The position numbers and the translations under genes were made by a program. Below, piece after piece: positions 11,466 to 22,900 of a stretch of DNA of 64,000 bases (position 1 is its first letter; each line of letters starts with the position of its first letter). Under the pieces are notes generated by a model, which ran no database searches, was not told where the DNA came from, and was given only the letters and a program-made list of their open reading frames with translations. The stretch is taken from the NCBI RefSeq assembly GCF_049243985.1, contig NC_135377.1, forward strand, positions 60,212,145-60,276,144, in the 5' to 3' direction. The DNA comes from Paroedura picta. Its lineage: Eukaryota > Chordata > Lepidosauria > Squamata > Gekkonidae.

Positions 11466-12870
11466 AATCAGGATTTGTATCACCTTACCAAAAAGGCATT
11501 TGAGAGAGGTAGGTTATAACTGTACTGTTATAAGATTTTGTAAGATTTGTTCAATTTTTGCTATTGGAATATACCCCTTGCTGAAGATCCTAGCGTATTT
11601 TTGGACTTTGGCTGTACTGACATATAGAAAGGCTGTTAAGTTGGTCTCTTTCTATGCTTTTCCTTCAGCGTTTATGAAAGGAAAGTACTTTGGCATATCG
11701 TTCTCTGACAGATTATTTGTCTGCGAATTAGGAAAAAAATGGCACTATTGATCATACACCTCTTGGATGCTCTTAGTTTTTTGGTCCAGGGCTCATAGGC
11801 CATTTTGTACCTGCAATATTTGAAACCTATATGTTAGATTTTGTGAGCAAGGGGCATATTAAAATATACACCTATGAAGATGGCTGGTGCCTTTGAAGAT
11901 ATAACAGGTGTGATGATCAGCAGGAAGCTAAGACATACTTTTACTTTTGCTACTTTTGCTACTGCAAAGAGTGATTAAAGGCCCACATGATTCAGTTGAA
12001 CTGCTATTTTTGATGAAAGGAATATTGTAGACTCCAGTTTTATGTTCTAATAAGGTTCTTTAACATGCCACCACATCTGAGTTTTCAATATAAAAATATG
12101 TAGCAACTTAGATATTCAACAGCTTTACACATGTCATCTTGTTTCTCCTCTACAAAAGGGTTGTATTAAAGTAGAAATGGTTAGGGAGCCATTTTAATAA
12201 AGTGAACAAGTTTCTAGCTTAATGTCTAGGGGAATGTTAGGCTCATTTATTCATTCATTGTTTATTAAATGTATTATGCTGTTTGATTGCATTGTTTTCT
12301 AATTTTGTAAAAAAAATTCCAGTGTATATGTATCTGGTTTCTCTTCATGTATTATATTGTTTTCACTGCACTGTTTACTGTATAAATTATGCTGTTTCAT
12401 TGTATTGTATCCCAACTCTGTAATGTACCATGAATCTCAAGGTTAATTATAAATGAAGTATGCAAATAAACATCCCCGTAAAGTGGCTTGTAGCGCTTCA
12501 ACTGTACAAAGCGGAAATTGTTCAAATATATTTGCTGTTCCTCTTTCAATGTTTGAATTCCTCTCCCTTATATACTGAGCCCATCGTACACACAGTGCAA
12601 GTGCTTCAAATGTTCTCTGCATATTAAGTCATGGTGTAACCAAGTGAATTTCAGCAAGAAACATAAGCGTATTTCAAGGCTCCAAAGCTGAAAGAACAGC
12701 TTGCATAAGATCACCCTGTGACTCAACAGCTGTGGTTTTCTAGGGTGTCTCCTACTGGTGCGTACCATATTTGTACAATGCATAATGTTTAGAGAAGAGA
12801 TCTTGAGACTTGGGTCTTGAGAAGAAATTAGCTTGGAGTCTGGAAGCCCTTTCCTCAAAACTATGTTACA
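11466..12870. other. gene-free stretch
   Basis: AT-rich. An L2-like tail (TATCCCAACTCTGTAATGTA ... TGCAAATAAA) lies near 12405-12472. No exon was seen. Confidence 0.4.
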
Positions 12871-13262
12871 CAGGGTTGCCAGCTTCTAGGTGGTGGCTGA
12901 TCTCCAGATGATGAAGCTCAGTTCACCGAGAGAAAACAGCTGGTTTGGAAAAGGGGCCCAAGGCATTATGCTCCACTGATATCCTTCCCCTCCCCAAACC
13001 CAGCCCTTCCCATAATATCCAAGTATTTCCCAACTCAGAGCTGGCAACCCTAGATAACTGAGCACTAAGGATGCCAGCCTCCAGGTAGGACCTAGGGATC
13101 CCCCAGAATTTCAGCTCATATCCAGACTACAAATTCTCCTGGAGAAAATGGACGCTTTGGAGGGGGGACTCTATGGCCTTGCACTCCACTTGGTCCTCTC
13201 CAAACTTCATCCCCAAATCTCCAGGAATTTACCATCCTGGGTCTGGCATTCTTAGCACCCCT
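12871..13262. mobile_element. two GGTTGCCAG-type MITE copies
   Basis: The first copy runs from AGGGTTGCCAGCTTCTAGGT (about 12872) to GAGCTGGCAACCCTAG (about 13054). A second diverged copy begins GATGCCAGCCTCCAGGTAGG near 13070. Inverted ends with a body containing a CTCCA-rich core recur more than ten times in this window. Confidence 0.65.
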
Positions 13263-13595
13263 TGCCCAGCCTACTGAGCACTCACCTACAGAGTTGCTGG
13301 ATAGTGCTATAGAGTCATTCCACACCTGCTCTGAAGCATTCCCACCTTTTTCTTAATTGGCAAGTTCCCTTCCTTAAAGCTGAGGCCAGCATTAAATCTG
13401 GAGCACAAACAAAATGATCCTCATGTCCCTTCGAAATCTCACCTCATGTACGTGGGAGGGAGAGCAGAACAAGTTTTGTACTCAGAGCTGAAACGCCAAA
13501 GAGCCGAAGGCAGACCAGTCTGTCAGGTTACTTGGCACGTGGAGAGGAAATGGGGAGGGAGAGCCTTGCCACAAGCCTCTCCCTTTCAGCCACAG

Positions 13596-13955
13596 GGTTT
13601 CCAGCCCTGGGTAGAGAAACAGCTGGTGACCTTAGGGGTGGAGCAGGGAGTGGGCAAGATTTGGGACAGGGAGGGACCTCAGTGGAGCATAATGATATGG
13701 ACTCCACCCTCCAAGGCATTCCTTTCCTCCAGGGGAGCTGGTCTCTGTCGCTTGGAGAAGAGCTATAGCTCCCGGGGATCCCCAGGGCCCACCTGGAGGC
13801 TGGCAACCTTAGCAAGGACCTCAATGTGATATTGTGCCATGGAGGCCGCCCTCCAAAGCAGCCCTTTCCTCCAGGGGAGCGGGTCTCTGTCACCTGGAGA
13901 TGAGCTATAGCTCCTGGGGATCCCCAGGGCCCACCTGGAGGCTGGCATCCGCTTC
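13596..13955. mobile_element. two adjoining GGTTGCCAG-type MITE copies
   Basis: Copies at about 13596-13815 and 13816-13955 share CCCACCTGGAGGCTGGCA right ends. They lie directly upstream of the HSBP1L1 CpG island. Confidence 0.6.
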
Positions 13956-14290
13956 GGCCGCGCCGCGGCAGGGAGTCTCCCGCCGCGGCACTTGAGGCGC
14001 CGCTCGCGGCCGGGCCTTCCCTCGTTGCCTCTTCGCTTGGCGCCCCTGGAAGGCGGCACGGAAGGCGGGGCGGGGCCTGTCGGCGAGGGGGAAGCGGCGT
14101 CGGGCTACAGGGCAGGAGGACCAGCGATGGCGGACGGCGACCCGCACAGCGCCCGGGAGCTCGCGCAGTTTGTGAGTGCGGGGCGGGCGGGGGGTCAGCC
14201 CCGGGACCGCCTGCCTTGTGCTTGGCGCATGCCTCAAGCGCGCAATTCACAAAGCAGATCCGCGGGCGCGGAGAGGGCGCTACGGCCGCA
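13930..14290 (+). promoter_or_regulatory. HSBP1L1: CpG-island promoter of HSBP1L1
   Basis: This CpG-rich block surrounds the first coding exon at 14127. There is no clear TATA box. The block begins directly after MITE-like repeats that end near 13955, so the 5' edge of the island abuts transposon sequence. Confidence 0.65.
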
Positions 14291-17200
14291 GGCGAACCCT
14301 CAGCCCTTCGTAACTGAGCAGCGCCATTTGGCGTCTGAGCTGCAAGTAAGACGAGCTGCTCTCGAGCTGCTTACTTAGGTGAAAAGATGCACATAAAAGG
14401 ATGGCCAGGTATCAGTTGGGTTTGCCTGGCAGACTGTGGACCCTTAACAAGCCCCACTAGGCAAAAAAACCCCATCGAGTTTAACTAGAGTGGTGGGAGG
14501 GGATGAACCATCACTGCAGGTGGGCTAGTTAAGGATGCAGATGTCTCCCCAAGGGGGAAAAAGGGTTTTATTTGAAAAGGAACCCGCCCACATCTCACAC
14601 ACTCCATGACAGTCCTCCTGAAATATTTTTATTCAACAGGATGCTAGTTGCTTTGCCATCTTGAGCTTTACATCATTTACAAAAAGCAGTGGGTTTCTCA
14701 CCAAATAATGCAGCCCACTTCTCATTCCTGTAAAGTCTTCTTACCGTAAATGACTACAAAGCTTAGAGAATCACATAAGAGCAACATGTTGTTACATGGT
14801 TTATATTTATTAAACTCCAACAGTATTTCATAATTACAACCTAATAATAATTTCATTTCTTCCCTTTTAAGGATTATGAATAGATTGGTTTTTTACCGCA
14901 ATTATTCTCATATGAATTCTAATTCTTAACACCAAAACTAAACTGACTTTGGGGATATTGTTTAAAAGTCTTAATTTTTAAAAGTGTGTACATTATAATA
15001 ACACTGCCTGGCCCCTGTCAATATTTTAAATAAATCAATTTCAGTGTCCACATTTTTATATGAGGCGATTCATTAATTGTATGTAATAATGATGAATCTT
15101 ACAAATGTTCATCTCCCGAGGTTACTCTGGGAGCATTATGCCAGTAATTTGTTCATCCTTAAATTTTACGGTCATCTTGAAATCATGCAGTAATATACCT
15201 TACATGTGGTGTGATTGGGATGCGAGTGTCCTGCATAGTTCAGGGGGTTGGACTAGATGACCCAGGAGGTCCCTTCCAACTCTATGATTCTATGTCAAAT
15301 GTAGTGACTAGCACAGCCAGCTCAAGTTATTTTGAAGTGGATTATGGACAATACATTAGCACATTGGCATCCAAATATATACAAACTGATACAACCTGGC
15401 AAACCTGTAGAAAATATGTTAGCCTGCTTGGTTTCCCCATAGATGTTATCAAGAGAGGATATATCATAAACCTGTGAAGACTTTCTCAATTTTGTACTAG
15501 ATATGTTATTTCTCTCTTCATGTTTTGAGATAACCAGGCATTTTAACAAGAGTGTTTTATTGTTAGGTGGTCTGGGGTTCCTGTGTCCTTTCATATACTA
15601 CGGCTTGAAATAAAACTCTATGAGTGTGCATTCTTTGCTGTGAATTAAATAGCTTTCTATAACCAGTGCTAGAAAAACTACTTCCTGTTTCAGAGCAATT
15701 AAAAGAAAATAGGTGAACTTCTTTATGCCATTTTATTATTACAGCAAATCAATGGAGATTTTCCTGAAGCATAATATTATTTGTTCATCATTGTTTTTCA
15801 ATTTTTCCAGGCAGAAAATCTACTACAACAGGTCCATGATAACTTTCAGGCACTGGCTGACAAATTAACTCTACGAAATATCCTTTTCAGTTATCTCTAC
15901 ACAACTAAATTAGTAGTGCAAATTTTGCAGTATTAATTAAGCTGTTTGTAAAGAACTTACTTGATTAATAATTACCACATTTAAAAAGTATCCATTCTGA
16001 AAGATCTTACATAATCATTTTCTTAGGCAAAGTCATGATAAAATTAAAAACAAATACAAAAAACAATGCAAGGATAGTGTACTCTAAATCAGGGGTAGTC
16101 AACCTGTGGTCCTCCAGGTGGACTACAATTCCCATGAGCCCCTGCCAGCAAATGCATGGGCATCTGGAAGACCACAGTTTGACTAGGTAAAGGTAAAGGT
16201 ATCCCCTGTGCAAGCACTGAGTCATGTCTGACCCTTGGGGTGACGCCCTCTAGCGTTTTCATGGCAGACTCAATACGGGGTGGTTTGCCAGTGCCTTCCC
16301 CAGTCATTACCGTTTACCCCCCAGCAAGCTGGGTACTCATTTTACTGACCTCGGAAGGATGGAAGGCTGAGTCAACCTTGAGCCGGCTGCTGGGATTGAA
16401 CTCCCAGCCTCATGGGCAAAGCTTTCAGACGGCTGCCTTACCACTCTGCGCCACAAGAGGCTCACAGTTTGACTACCCCTGCTCTAAATTATATTGCTCT
16501 AAATTATATTGACTACCCCTGCTCTATATTATATTCAGAAGCAAGGTTCCTGAACAGTCTTATCTGTGGAAGAGGGGAAAATGTATTTTACCATGCAGCC
16601 TCATTTAAGAGCCAGCTTGGTGTAGTAGTTATGAGTGCGGACTTCTAATCAGGTGAGCCGGGTTTGATTCCACACTCCCCCACATGCAGCCAGCTGGGTG
16701 ACCTTGGGCTCACCACAGCACTGATAAAGCTGTTCTGACTGAGCAGTAATATCAGGGCTCTCCCAGCCTCACTGGGTGTCTGTTGTGGAGAGAGGAAAGG
16801 GAAGGCGATTGTAAGCAGCTTTGAGACTCCTTCTGATAGAGAAAAGCGGCATATAAGAACCAACTCTTAAGTCAGTGGGTATAGAAGGATTATACTATTA
16901 CTGCACTAACTTAGAAGGGATCATGAAGACTTAACGGGTAAGATATAAACAAGATCCCCTGTTAGAATTTTCTCAATAAAAGAAGCCTGGGTACAGCTGT
17001 TGTTCTGTATTTAATTTATTAACACCTAGGATGAAACAAAAGGCAGAAAGATTCAAGTGGGTGTATGAGGTAGTGTGCATGTACACAAAAGTTCATACCT
17101 TGAATAAAACTTTGCTGGTCTTATAAGGGGAAAAATCACATCAAGCCTATCTTGAAACCTTATCCATTGCAGACTTTTATTCTGACCTGAAAGCTCTTTT

Positions 17201-17943
17201 GTTTGACCCATAAAGCATTGTACTCGTATAGAAAGGCCACTTTTAATGCCATTGTCAATACTAGGACTATGCAACAAAAAATGATGAACAGTGTCCCTAA
17301 ATACTGATGATTTTTTGTTAGACACCTTCAAATTATCTCTAATGAGTAAATGTCTTCAGATTATAGCCACATCTGTACCAAAGTGTTGCATAATCATTAA
17401 GAAAATTTATTTAAGCATTAAAATAGCTCCACGTGTATAATTGATGTGGCCATGAAAAAGACATTGGGAGAGAAATACAATTGCATTAAAATTCCACTTC
17501 ATCTGTTTCCAGACACTGAAAATTGGTGTCTCATATTAAATGGGATTTTGCAACATTAAGGAGTTGCAATTTGGTAATGATATACTTTCTATGCAATACA
17601 GTTATTTCAGGGCACACTTGGCAGTATACTAAATTGCCATTTTATATACTTTAATAATCATTTAAAATGAGCAATTCAACCTATTTTTTCAGTACAAGTC
17701 CAACTTATGATTGCTGAACCTTCGGTTTTCATGAAAATATTGAACATTAAAACATGCCTGATGAAAGAAACAGACCTTTCCCCATTTTTACATTACTATG
17801 AACATTTATAAAGACACAGAATACTAGAATGTTCTTTTAACCTTTTACTGGAAGACATGGGTGAGCATATAGATGACCTTGAGAAACATGTTAATGGACT
17901 GTTGACACAAGCCGGAGTACAAAATGCCAGTGAAGAACTAACG
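14127..17943 (+). CDS. HSBP1L1: HSBP1L1, heat shock factor-binding protein 1-like 1 (first three coding exons)
   Basis: A small coiled-coil protein related to HSBP1, which binds heat-shock factor trimers; the role of the L1 paralogue is less clear. Visible coding exons are 14127-14171 (15 codons starting MADGDPHSARELAQF, donor gtgagt), 15811-15877 (AENLLQQVHDNFQALADKL...), and 17849-17943 (...MGEHIDDLEKHVNGLL TQAG..., donor gtaaga). Phases agree. The heptad pattern of hydrophobic residues from about residue 16 to 62 is the family's central helix, and the IDDLEKHV and QAGV stretches are the family signature. The start is the first ATG after a CpG-rich leader and resembles the HSBP1 start (MAxxDP). 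The second intron is AT-AC, so it is missed by a GT-AG search. The C-terminal exon is uncertain: a candidate is described at 20770, and reading on past 17943 would instead give a stop near 18040. Identity is sure; the C-terminus is not. Confidence 0.85.
14292..15810. other. HSBP1L1 first intron, with CR1 tail
   Basis: The intron is AT-rich. A CR1 3' tail (GGGTTGGACTAGATGACCCA ... CTATGATTCTATG) occupies about 15221-15297. Confidence 0.6.
16090..16481. mobile_element. hAT-like MITE (CAGGGGTAGTC ends) carrying a SINE
   Basis: The ends are CAGGGGTAGTCAACCTGTGG and its complement finishing GACTACCCCTG. They are flanked by a perfect 8-bp duplication CTCTAAAT (16082-16089 and 16482-16489). A Sauria-type SINE is inserted at about 16196-16464. 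A short echo of the right end recurs at 16510-16522. Confidence 0.85.
16196..16464 (-). mobile_element. Sauria-type SINE inserted in a MITE
   Basis: A full minus-strand copy, from AAAGGTATCCCCTGTGCAAG to GCGCCACAAGAGGCT. The MITE sequence CACAGTTTGACTA is duplicated on both sides (13 bp), the target-site duplication of the SINE. Confidence 0.85.
16608..16868 (+). mobile_element. tRNA-like SINE (TTCTTC-tail family), full copy
   Basis: It begins AGAGCCAGCTTGGTGTAGTA, has a box-B-like GGGTTTGATTCC, and ends GCATATAAGAACCAACTCTT. Confidence 0.75.
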
Positions 17944-19942
17944 GTAAGACTTTTGCTTTGTAAAATGATGTTACTGTATTTACTTGAAAGGAAGATGAGC
18001 TCAAATATAAGAGGACTCCTTTTTACAAAAAAAAATGAATAAAAAGATGATATTGAGCTTAACATGATCCCTTCAAGTGGCACGGCAAAGATGTCCAACC
18101 AGCCCTCCAACCCAAGCTTTGGAGAGCTGTTACCACAGACTGCGTCTGCAGCCTTAATTGGATTTCTGTTGGTTTTCAGATTTCTGTTGCATTGTTTACT
18201 GGATGTCCCATCCTGTTGATCATATTTACTCACGCTCTGTAATCAACCTTGAGTCTCGGAGAAAAGCAGACTATAAATAACATAAATGAATGATGTTGTT
18301 TACAAAACAAGTTCCAAGGTGTACTCAAAGCCCTTTGGATAAAAGCCACCAGTTAGCATCTGAGTGAAAGACAGCTGGTGTGTTTGTAGTGCAAGGGTAG
18401 CAGCTTTATTAATGAAAAAATGTACTGTTCTTTTCCATTTGTATTACATTCCAACTGAATGAAAATGCTGGAGTGTAACCTGTGAAAGCCTAACGATATG
18501 CCGAAGTGACTTTTCTTTCCCAATATTAATTCAGTTCCATTCTTGTTTTGGCACAGCCCTGAAGACCTCAAGACAGTGGGAAAAAAAATCATAGTATTCA
18601 AAATTACAGTCTGAATATGCCCTCTGATTATACATTTAAATTTATTTTAATATATTTAAATTTATTTTAAAAAACAGTCTGCCAATGATGGATGAATAAA
18701 CTACCTTCGTACACAGTATTTGCTGTAGTAAAAACTATGAAGAACCCCAGAGTTTATTCTTGCACTGAAGGAAAACTGTTATCCAACACATTTGCACAAG
18801 GTTTAAAACCAGGTTTCAATTCCTTAATTATACTGTGAATAAACTTCCAATCCTTGTTAATTTGCTGTTTTGTAGTATTTTATCCATGAGCACATAAAGC
18901 TGCCTTACACAAATTCAGATTATTGAATGTCTGCTTTGAGTGGCAGCAGCTTTCTGGGATTTCAGCCTTTCACACCACTGAGTGCCCAGTCCTTTTAACC
19001 GGCACTGTTAGGGACTGAAACTGGGACATTCTATATACAAAGCAAATTCTTCACTATTGAGCCTCCATGAGATTTGCATTCCTCTAGGCTTCCCACAGTA
19101 GCTGATTAGCTAAAAAATAGATAATAGTTCCTGTATTAAGTTTTGAACCCCAACCACAATACACAAACAGTGCAGTTCTTAAGACAGCAACAGGGCTAAG
19201 TCACAACTGCGGCCCTCCAGATGTTCATGGACTACTATTCCCATGAGCCCCTGCCAGCACACATTTCACACACGGTATGTTTCTAACTTTTAGGATCTTT
19301 CCATAAACCTGGGGGTCTTCACAGGTTTGTAAAAAGATGTTTATAGATTTATGTATCCATGAACAAGGCCACATTTACTTAGATATAGGGATGATTCTGA
19401 AATCTTCTATTGTCATGTTTATTTAATTTTTATACTACCTTCCCAGCAGAGGTATCTCAGGGTGGTGTACATTAGGTATAACAGTACAATCAATAAAAAT
19501 AGTAAAACAGATTAAAGCTAATTTAAGATATTAAAGTGTTGGTGACAATGCAGCTCTGCAAAACAACCCTTTTAGGTGTTTCCTATATATTTCCTACAGC
19601 CAGGATGCAATTTGGGGGTTTATATACTGATGGAAAATACACGTTAGTAAATAACAGATGGTAAATGGTGAAGGACCCTGCAGAACTGTTACTATTATGT
19701 CTCAGCTCATCACAGTTCATTTTGTTTACAGTGAACATTACTTGTAATGATTGTGGTGGAAAATGAGAAATAAAACTCTTTACATATAACAGTGTGACCA
19801 TACTTTATTTCTGAAATATGACAGCTAACAGCATCACTTGTGCCATGAAAATACTTATGTAGTTCAAATATATTCACAGTGAAAAGATGTAAACGAGCCA
19901 AGATATTATGTATAAACATTGATTTTATAAAACTGTAAAGCA
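17944..19942. other. between HSBP1L1 exon 3 and the TXNL4A stop codon
   Basis: It holds a partial CAGGGGTAGTC-type MITE near 19205-19262 (CCCATGAGCCCCTGCCAGCA), an L2-like minus end near 19420-19470, and the TXNL4A 3' UTR with its poly(A) signal at 19804-19809. Confidence 0.5.
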
Positions 19943-22900
19943 TTAATATCTATATTTGGTTGAGTAGTCTTTGGGTGATACGACGAGACCTCTACCTTTA
20001 CGAGCACCTCTATAAACTGTTTCTATTATGTCAATCATCTCTTGCTTGTCTTCCATCGCCCAATTAATTTTGTTGTTGTTGCCTGTTCCTAAATCAATCA
20101 TTATGTGTTTGTTTCTTTAAGAAAAGAAAAGAGGGGAAATGCATCAGTACATGATCTATTTATTAATTAAGTTATTACGTATTTTAGATAACTAGTAGCT
20201 GTGTCCATGTCCCTCTCCACTTATCACCGCTGTACAGGTTTAACATAATAATAACGCTTTAGAGTAAGTCAAAATTGTTACCTTGGGGGCTTATTTTAAT
20301 CTTCAGTCTTGTTTCAAATAATGAACCACCCCAAAGATGCAGCTACTCATTCAAATGTCAAACAGAAAGCTGTTCTAATATTTTTTTCATATAATTCCCA
20401 AATATAAAGCACACAAAAATAACTAACAAATTTTGCCTTTTTACATTTCTCATGCATGACATTTAATCTAAAAGTTCTAACCCTGAATAGAGCCCACACT
20501 TAGAAGTTTTAAAAAGCCACTAATATGCATGTCCATTTTTCATGTGGCAATTTTGAGAGCTTTCCAACCTGATCTAGGACCTCCAGCTCTACAGCAGTGA
20601 CTCATAAGATCATATGTAATATTCCAGTTCTTTGCATGGAGACACAGCCCATCCCCAGGACCACTTTATTACTTCCAACATTCTGGTTGCTGCCCTGAAA
20701 CAGCTTGCCTAACGAAAGCATGATTATTCATCTTAAACCCTCTTGTAGCATCTTTTATGGTTGCTTTAGCCCCCAGGAGTGAAAGAAGCTGACATTAAAA
20801 AGATAGCAAGAAAACAGCTGGAGGTAAGTAAGGCACTGCCATCTGGTTTTGCCTCTTACAGCTATAGCACTGCTGTAGCTTAAACCAACTGCTTGGATCC
20901 AGTGGCCCAACACTTATAATTCAATTTAGGAGGTTTATTTGATGTTCCTCTCTTGTACAAAGCTCTGCAGAAAAGCCACCCACTCTGGAACTAGCAATGC
21001 AAAAATTTTTCAGAAATATCACAAGCTACTCAGAGGGTTACTCTTAAATTTTAAAGACTGCAGCTTTTTAACAGAATGGCTTGCATGGACTAAGAGTCAG
21101 CTACTGATTACAGTCAATACAGTTCAATAAGAGAGGTTACTGTGTAATAACGTTTGCACAGCTTATCAAAGTATATGTTATAGTAAAATGTGTGGGGGGG
21201 AATATACCTGAAGAAAAACATGACTGTACAGGGATCGTACAGTTCATACATCTTGTTGAAGTCTGGTACTTCTGTGATATCCACAAGGTAAATAACAGCA
21301 AAATTTTTCACCTATGGAGAGAAAATATTTAGAGCACAGTATGGTAACTAAGTATTCATAGCCAAGCACTGCAAGCTCACAAAGAAATAGGAACTCAGCA
21401 TTTAATTTCAAATATGAAAAAAGCATTTTAAAGAGATAAGGATAACGCAGGGTCCATGTTCTAGATCTTGACATCCAAAATGAAACTTTATCCAGTATAA
21501 TGTACGTTGCCACATAAAAGGTCCATTTCTACTTCTCCCAATGGTTATCAGCATTTAATTTTCAACCCTGTGAAACCCTTCTTAAGTAGTCCCAAGATGA
21601 CCCCGTGCTACCAAGTTAGACCCTCCTTCCTCTCTGTATTGACATGATGCCCAGCGACCCTTGCTAAAGGCTTCAGACTGGGCAGCTAGATTTCTTCAGT
21701 GACCTGTTGGAGGCAGGTGCAACCAATTAGGTAAGCCATCTGTGTATCCCTTACACTGCCCTTTTCTGCAGGATGCTGCAGCTTTCCCCGTTTCAAGGAA
21801 CTGATCTGTATTTTGAACACTGGACATTAAAAAAATGCCAGGAATCTGGACTATTCCAGCTTTTAAGGCCATCCTCAGATCTAAGAAATCAAAAACTTTT
21901 TAAAAAAGGAATGTCAGCTACACAGATATGCAACTCAAAGGAATTGCTAATGCAGGAACAAAGAAATTAAACAAATTATGGCACTACAAGGATGGGGGGG
22001 GGGATTTAATTTCCTCCTCTCTTGCTACATCCTCATTCCCTTTTCCTTCATTCCCTCTTGTCCTTGCCTACCTTCCCCCCCCCCCCAGATTTACTTGCCC
22101 CTGGTAGCCTCACCGCGGGAAAACAGTTGCATGGTGCCATTTGCAATAAGAGGGACTTGCAAGAGAAACTTTACTTTGTCACGCATCCCCTCCCAACACT
22201 ATTTCCTCCTGCTTCATTCCAGCATCTCTCATATCCTCACCTTTCTCTGTTTCCTTCTCTGCTTCACACCCAGCAAACTTTTGTGCTTGCCAAGCAACAG
22301 CCACTGAGGGGATCGTTTTCCTAAAGCTACAAGTACTTTCCTAAAGCTACAAGTGCTACAAGACCTACCATGCCCATCACTCTGGACTTAAATATCCTCA
22401 GATGGGACCATGCTTTGCTGGCACAATACATTAATATAAGTGAACCTGCACAAAATGAAACACAACCTAGCTACCCTTTAGGAGCACATATTGGCAAATA
22501 TTTCTCGATGAACTGGACAAAATGTCAAGCTTGCTTCAAAACTTTGTCATCTTTAAAGCTCAGGATGCCAATCCCATATTAGACAAGACATATATCGCAG
22601 TCGAGGAAAGAGCTGCAATTTTTACGGGGAAAACATGACCAGTATGGAAACCAGCAACTTTAATGCTTCAGGTCTACTGTATGTTTTCCAACTATCATGA
22701 CAACAGCTCTGTATGACATCTTACTATGAATACATGGTACAATGGGAACTGTTTACTCACTTTATATGGCAGCGAAATCCCAACTGGACTCGTAAGCAAG
22801 AGGATGACGAACGATCACCCTCTTTAATCTGCTATTTCTGCAGAGGGAGATTTTAAATAGAAAGTTATATTGCTCTTTCCCCCCTTTATTATGTGCCAAT

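Larger units (their letters stand above)
15878..17848 (+). other. HSBP1L1: U12-type AT-AC intron of HSBP1L1
   Basis: The intron begins ATATCCTTTT at 15878, a full match to the minor-spliceosome donor consensus. It ends ...TTTTAACCTTTTAC at 17848, with a U12-like branch site (TCTTTTAAC) about ten bases before the AC. Joining 15877 to 17849 gives codons CTA CGA A|TG GAA GAC ATG, that is LRMEDMGEHI, which aligns with LRMEEMGNRI of the human protein as I remember it. No GT-AG alternative restores this frame. Confidence 0.85.

Noticed and set aside
13528-14250. A 240-codon minus-strand frame over the HSBP1L1 promoter
   Set aside because: It runs through two MITE copies and the antisense of HSBP1L1 exon 1; no protein family.
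17857-18042. HSBP1L1 ending by read-through past exon 3
   Set aside because: A good donor (gtaaga) follows exon 3 and the read-through peptide is unlike the family; kept only as an alternative.
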